A DNA stretch of 64,000 nt from Pisolithus tinctorius (GCA_024663395.1 JANFAH010000031.1:736629-800628), one strand, 5' to 3'; positions 46,324 to 58,800 are shown, counted from the first letter of the stretch. A program made the numbers and translations. The notes: generated from the letters alone by a model not told the origin.

Positions 46324-49300
46324 ATGTCTTCAGCAGACGATGTTTCCCGCAGGCGAGCAAAGTTGGACCGCTGCGGTCCAGGCGAAGATGGCCGAGATGT
46401 CGCCCTCTACGACCTAGCGTACGCCCTCTGCGACAGGTACGACAAAGATAGTGAAATCGAGGACTTAAACGAGGCAATCACTTTGCAACCGCGAGGCTTT
46501 GGAACTCCGGCCAGTTAAGAATGACAAGCGGTCCTTGTCACTCAACGAGCTTGCTTTCTGTTTGTCAACCAGATATGAAAAGCAGGGGGGAATCGATGAC
46601 TTGGAGGAATCCATCACGCTCGGACGTGAGTCACTAGAACTCCGTCCACCAGGGCATCCCAGCCGTGATACATCTCTTTTCAACCTCGCTTACCGAATCA
46701 GGATGAGGTTCGTGAAACAGGCTGCAACCCGTGACTTGGAAGAAGCGATTGAGCTGTACCACGCAGCTTTGGAACTACGTCCGCCTGGGCATCCACGTCG
46801 GTCTTCATCGCTCCGTCAACTTGTTTTCTGTCTCTCGAGTAGATATAAAAATCAGGGGGAAGTTAATGACCTGGAAGAAGTCGTGACCCTTAGACGTGCA
46901 CAACTCGAGCTTTGTCCACGAGGGCATCTTGATCATGGCGAATCTCTTTACAACCTTGCCTGCGACCTCAGGAAGAAGTTCGCACAAAAAGCTGCACTCT
47001 GCGACTTGGAGGAGGCGATTGAGCTGCTCCGTCCAGCTTTGGAACTGCGTCCCGCAAGAGATGATCGATCCTCAACACTCCATGAACTTGCTCTCTGTCT
47101 CTCAAGTAGACACGACGAACTGGGGGCAGTTGATGATTTGGAAGAAGCTATCATGCTTGGACGTGCAGCACTAGAGCTCCGTCCACTGGGGCATTCCAGT
47201 CGTGGTGAATCTCTCCACACTCTTGCTCGCGACCTCAGGAAGAGGTTTGCGAAAAAGGCTGTGATGCAGGACTTAGAGGAGGCGATTGAGCTGCGCCGGG
47301 CGGCTTTGGAACTACATCCCTCTGGACATCCTGATCGTCCCTCGTCGCTTCGTGAACTTGCGCTCTGTCTATCGAATAGATACGACAACAAAGGGGTAGT
47401 CGATGACTTGGAAGAAGCCATCAGGCTTGGACGCGCAGCACTAGAGCTCTGTCCACCAGGGGATCCCGGTCATGGCATATCTCTCTACAAACTTGCTTGC
47501 GACCTCAGGAGGAGGTTCGCGAAAAAGGCTGTGATGCACGACTTGGAGGAAGCAATCGAACTGCACCGTACAGCTTTGGGATTACGTCCCTCTGGACATC
47601 CTGATCATCCTTCATCACTCCGTGAACTTGCCCTCTGTCTGTCGAATAGACGTGATAAGCAGGGGGTGGTCGATGACTTGGAAGAAGCCATCACACTCGG
47701 ACATACAGCGCTAGAGCTCTGTCCGCCGGGGCATCCCGATCGTGCCGTAGTTCTTTGCAACCTTGCCCGTGACCTTTTGAAGAAGTTTCAGAAACAACCT
47801 GACGTGCCCAGGTCACACGACGCAAATTCCCTTCATCAGGTTGCATCGGTAGTCTGTCCTACAAGCAGGGCTGATCTTGCCTCTTCCCTTTTCGAGCTCT
47901 CATTACCCCTCTGGGATAGGTTTCAGAAAACAGGCCACGATGACTGACTTAGACAACGCTATTTGTTTTGCAACGTATGCTTTAGAGCTCCGATTACCCT
48001 CCGAGGATGTTTCCGTTGCAGGATGGGTTCAGAGGCTGGCCCAGGGGGCAAATTCGGACGAACCCGTTATGCTTGGTCGAGCGGTAGACAATTTATGTGC
48101 CCTTGCGAACTACCATAGAGCCAGGTTCCAAACTCATCACGCAACCGTTGACCTGAACGAGGCCATCACTTTATACCGATATATCCTTCAATTCCGCCCA
48201 ACCGGGCATCCCAATCGTGCTTCATCCCTCCACGACCTTGCACAGTGCCTAGCCGACCGGTTTCGCCAACAACCCATAACAGCTGATCTGGATGACGCTA
48301 TTGCCTTTGAACAAGAAGTCCTGCAATTACTCGTGCGTGGGGATCCAGATTACGACGCGTCCCGGCTCTGTCTTACGGCCTACCTCCAAATGAAGTTCAC
48401 CTCACAAGTTGCTATGATGTCCTCTGATGCCTCAAGTATCACCCTCTTCGACGTTAAGCAAATCATCCGTAACGTTGCTTTTGAAACCCTCAAAACCGTG
48501 CCGACCAGGCTGCTGCACACACCTACTGGCATCCTGTGCAATCGTGATGCACAGGTGTCACATTTTATGAAAAGTCAAGAGTACAAACGGCTGGAGTCTT
48601 TGTGCACGACACGCGGCCGGGACCAGCAAATGGAAATCATCCATACTCATGTCTCGAGACATTTCCAGTACGCCATGTTTTCCCACCGCTGGGGTGAAGC
48701 AGAGCCATCATTGCGCGACGTCGAGGGCCACCCTATATATAGTATGTCAACCAAGGGGGGCTTTGGAAAGCTCCAAGCCTTCTGTCGTGTTGCTTTGGAG
48801 CGAGATTACTTATGGGCATGGAGCGACACGTGCTGCATCGACAAACACAGCAGTGCCGAGGTGCAAGAAACGATAGGATCAATGTTCGCGTGGTATCGCC
48901 AGTCGGCTTTAACCATCGTATACCTTTCTGACATTTCCAATACCGGTTCGCTCGGGGAGCAGCGAATGGTTCAGACGCGGATGGACCCTCCAAGAACTAC
49001 TGGCTCCCCAAACTGTAGTATTCTACACCCAAGATTGGTCACTTTACAAGAACCTAATGTCTTCGAACCATAAGGCCGATGTCGCCCTACTAGAAGAGCT
49101 GGAAGAGGACAACCAAAATAGAATTGCGGTTCCTCACCAACTTCTCTCCCGGCATGGATGATGCACGTTCCAGACTGCAATGGGCGTCATCGCGTCCATA
49201 CCACTCGACCCGAAGATATCGCCTATTCACTTTTTGGAATCTTTGATGTTCATCTACCCGTTTTGTATGGTGAATCCGCAGAGCACTCGCTTGGCCGTCT

Positions 49301-50057
49301 CCTAGCCGAAATCATATCGCAGTCTGGGGATATCTCGGTTTTGGATTGGATCGGAGAATCGTCACCGTTCCATAGCTGTGTCCCTGCTCACATCACCGCG
49401 TATCAAATGCTACCAACGCATCGACATCAATCCTATCGCAGAAAGGACAGTCTTCGGGCAACGAGTGTGGGCCTCTCATCATTCGAAGCACTGCGTAACC
49501 TGTGTAGCTCACTCGCTGCGTCGCTCCTCCCACAATTTCTCAGCGTCCCCTGACACCATCAGGCATCGCCCCGACGGTTCCGCTGCGAACCCCGATTCAT
49601 ACGCACCAAGCGACGTGTACGATTTCCACTCATTCACTAGAGCACCCCTGCCACGATTCCTCAATCGCAGCCTTTACTGCCATGCATTGCCCCACGGTGT
49701 GACAGCGGTTCAACTGACAGAGGAAGATCCATCGGCGCGGAGTTACATGTACAAAATCCAGGCATCCGGTTAAGGCCAGTGGAGATCACACTGCGAGAGA
49801 AGCTAGAAGATCCAACAATCTCGCAGGGTACTCTGCAGCTCGTTCGCCCCTGGCACTCAAAGGGTCAGTCCGCCGTATTAGATGCTGCGAATGAAGAGCA
49901 GTTACTTCTTACACTTGGGAGGCCATTTAATGCTCTTCTGTTAACCGAGCTGCCTCACTCACAGTACAAAAGGATTGCGTCCTCTACCTTCATTACTGCT
50001 CAGCCCGTAGACTCGGCCAGCATTCTTCAAAGCAAAGTTAGAGTATTTAATATCGTG
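46324..50057 (+). pseudogene. TPR-array HET domain protein, decayed by frameshifts
   Basis: A tandem TPR protein fused to a HET (heterokaryon incompatibility) domain, a fungal architecture tied to self/non-self recognition and cell death. Ten full 43-residue TPR-type repeats (consensus DLEEAI.L...ALEL.P.GHP) run to about 47760, and degenerate ones continue to about 48390. The HET domain follows: YAMFSHRWGEAE, then WSDTCCIDKHSSAEV and FAWYRQSALTIVYLSD. Continuation in shifted frames reads GWTLQELLAP, GMDDARSRLQWASSR, RPEDIAYSLFGIFDVHLPV and a C-terminal block. I see at least six single-base shifts: near 46485, 47930, 48956, 49130, 49190 and 49772, with a probable seventh near 49440-49550. Several lie in base runs. 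The gene is therefore dead, or the sequence has errors here; the nearby intact genes argue for decay. Confidence 0.8.
47197..47735 (+). repeat. Two-unit (258-base) higher-order repeat in the TPR array
   Basis: TPR pairs 7-8 and 9-10 are much more alike than other units. Both read FAKKAVM.DLEEAIEL, then PSSLRELALCLSNR and VVDDLEEAI. Alternate units share a type, so the array grew by copying two units (about 258 bases) at a time. Confidence 0.7.
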
Positions 50058-50481
50058 TAGATACCCAGTTGACTATCAGCACCCACTTTGTCACTAGTAC
50101 TCCCCTTTCGTGCGTTGTCTCGTGTGCCTTTTCTCGTACTCCCTGCGCGTGTATGTCCTGCCACTTGCTTTTTTTCTCTCCCTCACTACGGGCGAATACA
50201 CTCAGTGCCACGTATAGAGCTATAATTTAGCGAGTGTCTATCTACAGTTCTGCTCGCACTGCACTGCAATTTGCAGCTGACACGTGCTTTGCCATTGATG
50301 ATGTGGTGTCCAGGTATGTTGCCGACCAATCGATTCCGTATCTTGGATACATTGGGAATGAGACAATTTAGAGTGCTACAATGCTGTGGAGAGCGTGGTA
50401 TCTACGGATGGTTTCGCTGTTGAGAGCGTGCAATGGATATGGAGAGAACAAAAGAATATGTCCATTGATGTTGTTCCAAAA
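50058..50481. other. Intergenic between TPR-HET and adenosine kinase pseudogenes
   Basis: Nothing recognised. Confidence 0.5.
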
Positions 50482-51816
50482 TCACAGAATCTGAACCTTG
50501 GGCCACTTGAACTGAGGTCCAACCTACGCACAACCAGACCGTCAATATACACCAACACCGAAAACTGTATGAAAGGACGTACCAGCTGGACACACATGGC
50601 ACCCATCCTGTGCCCGGCCTCGACACAGTCGTTGAGGTTCTTGCCCGCAACGAGGGCACCCAGGAAGCCCTCCCGCGAACGCGTCACCAGCACCGTTGGT
50701 GTCCTACGATCTGGTCATCTGGAATTGGCGTCACTTTGAATACCTTGGCATTATCTGGTTCCGCGCTGGACACGAGCACGGTTGACCCGGTCCGTGAGTA
50801 AAGATGACAACGCGCGGCTGGCTCTTGTTCTCTTTCGGCGAAATTGCGATGGCCTTGGCAGTTGCGACGAGGTTCTTGGGTTCCGGAAGACCTGTCGCGG
50901 AGGCATATGCTTCGGCTTCGGTCTCGTTCCCGATGATGATGTCGCAGTAAGGTAAAACGCTCTGGAGCTGATCCTTGAAGAACTGGGGAATGAAAGGCGC
51001 TGAGAGGTTCAACGCGAACACCTGGAATTTTTTGAGAGACCGTTAGAAACGCAACTTGATCATGGGACACAGATACTTACCTTGGAGGCAGCTGAAGCCT
51101 TCTTGCTGACCTCTAGTATAGACTCGGTGCCGTGTGTGAGGAAAAAGCCCTCGACGTAGAAGACTTTGGCAGCATCGATCAGAGGTGCTACGTGCTGGTG
51201 ACGAAAGGGTGGGACTTCTCAAACTTCTCAGCAGCTCTCAGAGTCGTAACGAGGGAACTAGATGACAGAATTGAGTATCCGGAGGTTACGGGTCTGCGAA
51301 CTTAACCCACCGATCGTGACCCAGTAAGCACGACAGCGCAAGCGCCAGTCTTTTTCGCCGTTCTTGACGAGATACCGCTCGTGGAGACCTTCGCGCTTGT
51401 TCGCAGCGCGGAGTTGGTCTGCGAGGCTCGTCGTCACCTACACATCGGTGTAGACGACGGAGTAGGGTGGAGGACATACTAAAGGCACAGATTGTAAACT
51501 GATTGAGTGCTGTGGCTATTGAACATAACTCACGGCAGCACCTCGAGCAGCATTCTGGGATGCTCCTCCAGCGACGTAGGTGACTTGGTAATTTTTGACC
51601 AGGTCGTCATAGCTGAAGAGGGTATAAATGTCAACAGTGATCAGGATAAGCACATAAAAAGAAGCATGCGACATACATCGGCATATGCTTTTCCTCTGCC
51701 AGGATGGCATCGTTGGCCTTGAGATCGTACTTCTTGAGCAGCTCTTCACCATCTCTAACCTGCAGGTCCAACAAGGGGTTGCCGATGCAGAAGAGCTTGT
51801 ACGATGGGGCAGCCAT
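50482..51816 (-). pseudogene. Adenosine kinase pseudogene (second copy)
   Basis: A diverged copy of the adenosine kinase at 43894-45242, same strand and same exon layout. It starts MAAPSYKLFCIGNPLLDLQ and ends GPQFKWPKVQIL with a proper stop. Exons 1 and 2 are open (YDDLVKNYQVTYVAGGASQN). From exon 3 on, the frame breaks repeatedly when compared with the intact gene: one base lost near 51465, another near 51440, one gained near 51427, two gained near 51350, one gained near 51207, one lost near 50795, one gained near 50700 in the DTNGAGDAF motif and one more close to it. The catalytic Asp region is thus out of frame. It lies 152 bases from COX6, divergently. Confidence 0.88.
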
Positions 51817-51968
51817 GGTGGGTGAGATGAAGCGAAGAGGGCGTGTGTGTGCTCTTGATCAGTTTCATAAATAAATAAATATTTTTGACTTATCCAACTA
51901 GCTCCCGGTAAATTCCGGCTAAAGTGTGTTTTTGCGCCGAACCGTCATTTTCGTTGTCCTCGACTGCG
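51817..51968. promoter_or_regulatory. Divergent promoter of the adenosine kinase pseudogene and COX6
   Basis: 152 bases separate the two start codons. An AAATAAATAAATA run sits near the middle. It must contain at least the COX6 promoter. Confidence 0.5.
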
Positions 51969-52444
51969 ATGAACTCGCGTATCCTCTCGGCCGTCCTCCG
52001 TGCACGTCCTGCTGCTGTTCGTCGTGTTGCAGCACCGTCCCTTTCCGCCGTTCGCTACGCTTCTTCAGACGCTCACGGCCAGGAGAGCTTTGAAGCTTTC
52101 TCCCAACGTTATGTTGCATTTTTCGAGGGAGCACAAGATCTCTTCGAGGTTCAGCGCGGTCTGAACAACTGCTTTGCATATGATCTTGTTCCTTCACCCG
52201 GTGTTATCGAGGCTGCTCTCCGTGCAGCACGGCGGGTGAATGACTATGCTACTGCAGTTCGTATATTCGAAGGTGTCAAGGAGAAGGTGGAAAACAAACA
52301 GCAGTACCAGGCATACCTGGACGAGCTGAAATCTGTTAGAGAGGAGTTAGGTGCGTGTCGTAGATCTGGTCTTTCGTACCTTTTGCTTTGCTCAAACGAT
52401 GCTGCACAGGCATAGACACAAAAGAGGAGCTTTACTCTTCATGA
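51969..52444 (+). CDS. COX6: Cytochrome c oxidase subunit VI (Cox5A type)
   Basis: Nuclear-encoded accessory subunit of respiratory complex IV on the matrix side of the inner mitochondrial membrane. Two exons, intron about 52351-52408, encode roughly 138 residues. The N-terminus (MNSRILSAVLRARPAAVRRV) is rich in Arg and Ala with no acidic residue, a typical mitochondrial presequence. The mature part has SFEAFSQRYVAFFEGAQDLF, EVQRGLNNCFAYDLVPSPGV, IEAALRAARRVNDYATAVRI and FEGVKEKV, all in the order of this family. It ends GIDTKEELYSS. The protein is complete and its frame is clean, unlike the pseudogene beside it. Confidence 0.93.
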
Positions 52445-52877
52445 GAACTCGTCATCCTGGACATATTGTTCGTGTCTGCTCGGCGGAGATTACTTGGCGG
52501 GTGCTGACCCACTCGCACATCAGTGTATACTCAGGACTTGCCGTGGTTGCATGCTTGCATAGTAGCCCACGAACTTGCGGAACACGCTCAACTTACTCTT
52601 ATACTGGGTGCACCAAGTGAGTTATTTGCACGGCAATGGAAGTTTGCACTGTACATTTGGTTTGTGTGAGGAGATACCTGGAGTGTACATCCGATGAGTG
52701 ACAGTGCGCCTTGGAAATGGCGCTTCGACTCTGTACTCAGTCTACGGCCATTCCAGCTAAATAATGAGGACTATAAACCTTTGGCTTCAGATGGTACTGA
52801 CGGACTCCGTGATGGTGGCGGTGCTGGTAACCCCTGATAAGATCATCTTGAATTGTTTAAGTCAGTCGCAAGTAGAG
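52445..52877. other. Intergenic
   Basis: 3' flank of COX6 and upstream region of the next small gene. No motif recognised. Confidence 0.5.
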
Positions 52878-53207
52878 ATGACGGTGAAGCCGACAGTGAC
52901 AGCATCGTATACTCTTCAGTTGCCCGCAGAAACAGAGCATCCACCTTCGCTGACGCCTACCGTCACTCATACGTTTCCACTCGGTGATAGCTCTTCTTCC
53001 AGTGCATCGGACCTGGACCCTGCGGACGTGCGGGAATACTATGCTGGACTACGCACTGCGATCGCTGCTACACGGCTAAAACTCGGGGAAGAGCTTACCG
53101 CGTGGAGGGACGCAGTGGGCAATAAGGAGGCTGGGAAGGAGAGGAAGTTCAAGGCGGCAAAGGAAGAGGAAGAGGGCGAGGAGGATGAAGACGAGGGGGA
53201 AGCGTGA
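52878..53207 (+). CDS. Possible Gon7-like subunit of the KEOPS complex
   Basis: A single-exon protein of 109 residues. It starts MTVKPTVTASYTLQLP, continues HTFPLGDSSS and EYYAGLRTAIAATRLKLGEE, then has the block LTAWRDAVGNKEAGKER and an acidic tail. The layout (a short beta-rich start, a central helix ending in LTxWRDAVG, an acidic end) reminds me of basidiomycete Gon7-type proteins, small accessory subunits of the EKC/KEOPS complex that makes the t6A base in tRNA. A longer reading frame starts upstream at 52764, but its first 38 residues look like chance sequence, so I chose the internal Met at 52878. The assignment is tentative. Confidence 0.5.
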   Translation: MTVKPTVTASYTLQLPAETEHPPSLTPTVTHTFPLGDSSSSSASDLDPADVREYYAGLRTAIAATRLKLGEELTAWRDAVGNKEAGKERKFKAAKEEEEGEEDEDEGEA

Positions 53208-53700
53208 GTGGTATCTTCTACATGGATTACATCGCGAGGGCAGCCGGGATCAGGTGGGTGCCTCGCACGTACTACAGCCTCTCTTATTCACAGATGCTAG
53301 TAAGATGATCATCGATACATGTCGACGCGTACGCGGGTCGAGCCAGACGGTGCCGTGTCGCTCTACTACGCAGCTCACCTAGCAAATCTTTGATGGTCTT
53401 CTGACTTCAATTGATCAAGTGCGTTCTGAAATCCAGCCAGGATCATATTCAATATAAGCAACCCAGTAATGTAGTGAATTAACCAATCGGACCAAAGGTC
53501 TTTGTTCGCGGGGCTCACATTCCCTGTGGAAGTCCTGCCTTCCAACGATTGGATTCTGATCGTTCAGTCGTTGATATATAACAAGGTTTGAAAGATATCT
53601 GGCCATTGCAGCCGTCCTGATGATTACTGTCGCTACTAATACCACTCGAAGGAGCCTGCTATGTAATGCACCGCTCTCCTACCCCCTCATCATCAATATT
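53208..53700. other. Intergenic
   Basis: No gene recognised. Confidence 0.5.
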
Positions 53701-53703
53701 TCC

Positions 53704-54910
53704 ATGCACCCTGATCACTCCAACTACGACCTCAGCTCCCCTAGGGACAGCGACGGGGATCCTATCTTCTCATTGAACTACCCCGTCTCTCACTCTCAAC
53801 TGTCCGCATCCTTCGACAACCTCAATATCCAGGACAACAACAGCATATCTCAGCGGCCCAATTACGCCCCAATATGATCTAGCCGCTCCGCCTCGCGTTT
53901 TAATCCCGTCGCCGTGTCCTCTGTGACTCCGAGTGCCTCTTTCTCTCCATCAGGCGTCGAAGCCTCTCGTTCTTTCTCCAATCGGTGTCTAAACCCGATG
54001 GATGGTTCCGGCGATTATTTAAGCTCCCCATCTCTCTTCATCGCTTCAATATCAACCGCCGCCACCCCTCTGAGAGCTACCTCACTGGCATCTCAGGTGT
54101 TGGATCCACCTCCCTATTTCCTGTCCACACCCTCTCAGGACCGTCTTCAGCTCCACATCTCCCCCTATCTCTGAGACCCCTTACACAGCCAAGAAGCAAC
54201 ATTTCCAACGGAGCAAACATCTCTCCAGTCTCATATTCCAATCATCAAGCGTTCCATCCCCTTTGCAGTCCGATAGCAGCTACACCCGTCGCGCGGAGTC
54301 TGTCAGTGTTACTGATGACCGTGATGTGAACATTCGCCGCAAGAAGAAGCGACCACAAGATGCGGCGGAAATTCGCAAGCGTGTATACGGTCGTCAGTTG
54401 AGGCCGCCAAAATTGGCCCCGTCAGGATGACAATTTTATTTCGCAGATCATACCCAACGCCATCAAGCAACAAGCACTAGGTAACTGAATGTCGCTCAAG
54501 AAGCATGTCAAGAGTATGCCGACCTGATACCAGAACAGAGAAGTACGCTGTATTTCATAGTCGCCATTTCGCCATTTGACATGTGCACTTCCTATAGTGT
54601 CACCTTCTTTTCAAGCAAACACTGGAACACGAGAATCCTCTCCGCACGGCCCAACGCGCAACGAGTCCGAGTAAGTCCCGGTGATGCAGAGCGCCATTGC
54701 AGCCAGAGAGTGGCGATCGGTGACAGCCGACGTTGGTGTTGCATGGCTTACTTCGTCTGGTGAGAGGCTTTGCTGAACGTGCCTTCCCTTGCGGCCGTTC
54801 CGGACGCGGGCCGAACAAGGGAAGCTCAAACGCGAAGCTGCACGACGATTGTACGAGGAGGGGCACAATCAGTCCTCCGAATAGTGTTAACCTTTGTACC
54901 GTTCTCAGCT
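53704..54910 (+). pseudogene. Unresolved, possibly decayed coding region
   Basis: Protein-like pieces follow each other in different frames. First comes an acidic start (MHPDHSNYDLSSPRDSDGD), then a Ser-rich part (SVTPSASFSPSGVEASRSF), then VSKPDGWFRRLFKLPISLHR, then a Lys/Arg-rich piece (VNIRRKKKRPQDAAEIRKRV), and at 54783-54881 a charged end (RTRAEQGKLKREAARRLYEE). The frame changes near 53865 and 53990 are not explained by good introns. This looks like one disordered, basic protein gene that has lost its frame, or one whose introns I failed to find. I recognise no domain. Confidence 0.35.
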
Positions 54911-55821
54911 CCCGCCCGAATCCTCCGGCTCCGAGAGCGAAAGAAAAGTGACCCCGGAAGACAGTAGCAGATATACCTTGTTTTGAAATTTGTTTCTCTT
55001 CCTTCTCTCGCTCATTTGGTAGATGCGTCCTCCCTTTGAGTGCCCCTTTGTACTATGTTGGATTCACCGTCACGACTTCGAAATGACTGCGGTTGTTGTA
55101 CAATTAGATGTATTATAGTGTTTACCCATTTGTCTCGCTACACGGCATGTAAGTTTCTTGAGATGAGTTGTCAATTTACTGATGGCATCTAGTGTGATGT
55201 TCACAGGAATAATCGACAAGGGAACGGTCATATACAACAGATGTCAGAAACTGTAAGCACGTTCCATGGTAAATGATCTAGGGTGCTTGAAGTATAGAAC
55301 GGGCTGTTATGGCTCGAGGAATAAAAATTGCAAACAACGTGACTCAGGACCTCAAGGTTCAGCGTTTCACGGCATCGCTGACCGTATCTTGAACGTGATC
55401 AGTCACTTGTTTGTCAAGCGCCTCGTGAGTAGCAAGATCAAGCGTGATGGAGATAAGGAAGGGGGACAGAGACATGATGGTCAAGTGCTGGTGAACAAGA
55501 GACCGATGGGGGCCTTTTATCTCTGGCCGTGACTGATCGACTAGGATGGAAGCTGATGGAAGTAGCGCTGCGGGCAGAATTATAGCTCCTTTCAGCGGGG
55601 GCAAAGGGTCTAGGGTACCGGGTTACTTCCTACCCAATGTCGAACATAAAACAGGTGCTCGTGTAGGATATTATTTTCTGAGCTATTGTCTATCCATTAT
55701 TGTTGATCAAGCCGGCCAGTCCGGATCATGATGAGAATTACCAACTAACCTAAAGTGCGTACCTTTCACAAGGCGATTTGAGGACAACTATCCAGCACCA
55801 GCAGTCTCAAAAGGCTATCCG
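54911..55821. other. Intergenic
   Basis: 3' flank of the dynactin gene. Short frames on both strands carry no motif. Confidence 0.5.
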
Positions 55822-58800
55822 TCAAAGCACGCTCGCGCGATCCAGAAGACCTTTCACGCGCTTGCGCAAGCGTTCCGCCTCCAATTTCCGCTCGAGAATT
55901 TGATGTGCAGGCATGTCTTTCTTGCGTAACCAACCCCTTCCGGCCTTTCCTTCGCCTTCCGCGCGTTTAGCATGGAGCACCGAAAGGTCCACTACGCGAG
56001 GGGAAGAAGAAAACTTGATCACGTCACGGTAGAGCACCTTCGTTTCCGTTGCCAACGAGCGTAACGTCGGAGGTGTGCTCGGGATGTCATAGTCCGACTC
56101 GTCAGTGTCTGAGGTACCTGGGGGATCCAATGGAGGGGTGGCAATTCGGCTGACGGGATCTGGGAGAGGTGGCAATGCCTGTATTTCTTTAAGGAGGTCT
56201 TGTCCTTTGAGGTACGAGTTCTCTGTCCGCAAGAAACGCACTGTCCCACGAAGAGCCTCGATCTGTGCAAAAATGAGACAAAGGCATACAAAGCACAGCA
56301 TAGAGCATCCAACCTGATCAAGTAGGTGGGACGTCTCAAAGCTGCCTTCGATAGGTGCATTGTCGGGTTCTGCAGGTTGATTACCAGTCGCTGTCAAACA
56401 TTTTCATATTAGTATTGTATTTTGCTTTGGTCCGTTTTCGCCTACTTTGCTTCTCTGGAGCAGCCATTGCCTTCAGCTTGGAGTTATCTTGCTCCAACGT
56501 GTCCAAATCTGCTTGTAATTGTTCCATCGCTTCCTCGTAAGCCCTTTCTTGTTTCCTCGCCTTTGAGAGTTCGATCTCAAGTTCGACAATAGTATCCGCC
56601 TGCTTCTTAACGGCCTCCATGCGACGGTCCATAAGCTCAATTTTGACAGTTGCTTCCTGAAGGTTCTGATCTCTGGCCTTCAGTGTGCGAACAAGGCCTT
56701 GGACTTCTTCCTGCAGTTGTGTGGCCTTGCGCTCAGCTTCGGCGTTGACGGCAGTACTTGCCCGGATTTCTTCAATCCGTGCCACCCAAGGTGGTGTGCC
56801 AGTAACTACCAATGGATTTAGCTCACTCATTAACGGGACAACCGAAACAAACAACGTACTCTTCCATACATTCTCCGATTCAAGTGCAAGAGGTAATAGT
56901 TTATTGGATTCCGCCGCCAGAGCAGAAATAGCCTCGCTCACGGCTTCCCACCAGGAAGTGCCGGGTCGCATGTCCTTCGCAACAGTAGACATGGCCGTCT
57001 GTTTCGCGTACGACAATACAGTAGTCAGCTGGAACGACGACTTGGCGCTGCGAGCGTCGCTGAGGTGAGGTATCACTTGTTGGGCGAGCTGAACAATGTC
57101 AAGGCCTTATCAACAGAGGGGTATGCGAATGACATACAGAGATACCGAAGTTCACAAGTTCAGGGACAGCGTTACTGAGGGACTTGAGGTGCGGTACCAG
57201 GTGTGCCTTGAGAGCTGCCGAATCCTGTATCACATCTTCTAACCGTTTGGTGAGCTTTCTATTTAGGGATGGCGTAAATTAGCTCGACTTTAGGTATAAA
57301 TGGATGCACCCACTTGGAAAGAACCTTGGCGCTCTTGCACTGATCAAGGAGTTTTTGCAAAGGTTCGAAGAGCTCAGTCTCCGGATCGTATCCTCCCATG
57401 TCGAGAAGAACGTCTGTTCCCGATCAGTTAGATCGAAAACTGAATGAAAAAAAAAAGCTCACCCTCGTCGTGTAGGATGGAAGCAACAGATGTTTTGGTT
57501 AGACCGATCGAAGCAGCGACGGCATCAAGATCGTAGTCAAACGACAGCGCATATCCAAGTTCCCTTTCACCAAGATCATAATCGTACCCATTGAAATACG
57601 TCTCTGCAAGATGGTCAAACTGGCCTTGCAATCTAGATGATTCACTAGTGAGTGACACTTCATGTCTTTGGGCACAACGAAACGGACTTGAGAACATCAC
57701 TGACGAATTCCATTTCTCGGAATTCGTCTCGCCTGAGAAGATCAACATGCATGTCGATGCGCTTCTCCATAGGGGCGACTTCAGGATAGATCCTGCCAGC
57801 ATTCAAGAATGACGCTGGATCGCATCGTCGAAGCACAGCAGCGAAGCGTTTGCAGAGAGTAGAAAGATAAGCAGCACGACCGCGCATCTCACAGATACCA
57901 ACAAGTGTCTCTGATACTGAGCCATTAAGAGACTCTGGTAACCCATGTGCTTGCCCAACGATGTTGTTGATGATATCTATCTTCCACCCTAAGCGCTGGA
58001 AGAAGAGGTAACAACTTGTGGCATCACTGTCATTCTCCATGTACACTTGCGGCAAGTACGGCTATTTTGGCACATTCTTTATTACCGAACCTGTGCGAAG
58101 AACATAAGGAACACACCTGTATGATAGTCAGGAGTTCCCGTGTTTCTCGTGTCTCGAGCTTGCGAATCTCAAGCTCGACTGTCTTGGCTTGGTTCTTGGC
58201 TGCGGACGACTGTAGTTTCAAGTTAAGGGACATCATCGCAGCGGTCTGAGAAGCGGCAGCAGCGGATTCGTGTTGTGCGTTTTGAGTTTGCGTCCTTAAC
58301 GTATCAAGTTCACTGCGAAGACATTTAGGAATTTTGGAAGTGCACAGGTGAATGAACTATACCTCTGCAGCTGAAGGACAAGCTCGCGGAATTGGCCAAT
58401 GGTGTTGTCGAGATCCTGACAAGCATCCTCGAGTGTTGAGATTTTCTGGAGTTGTTCTCGGATCTGCCCATCCTTGGAATCTGTGCGACAGAATACTGGA
58501 TTAGAGGATTTTTGCTGAATAATACGACCGTTTCAAACCGATTTCTGCTTGCAAAACCTTCTCAGCTTCAACATGGTTCTCTTCGAGTTCATCGTTAAGT
58601 TCCTTGAGGGCCTCAAGGTCTTCGATAGTGATACGCATCTCCTCAATTTTCTACTCTGGATTAGAGAAATACAAGTTGGATAAATGTTCGAACTGCTTAC
58701 CTCGGTGTACTGGATGGTCCGCTCAGTGAGATGAAGCACCATATCTTCTGCTCCGAGTGCAACATCGAGCTGTGATTTCAAATCTTCAATCTGTGTTTCG

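Noticed and set aside
55359..55604. 81-codon minus-strand frame before the dynactin 3' end
   Set aside because: No motif and poor protein-like composition; probably chance.
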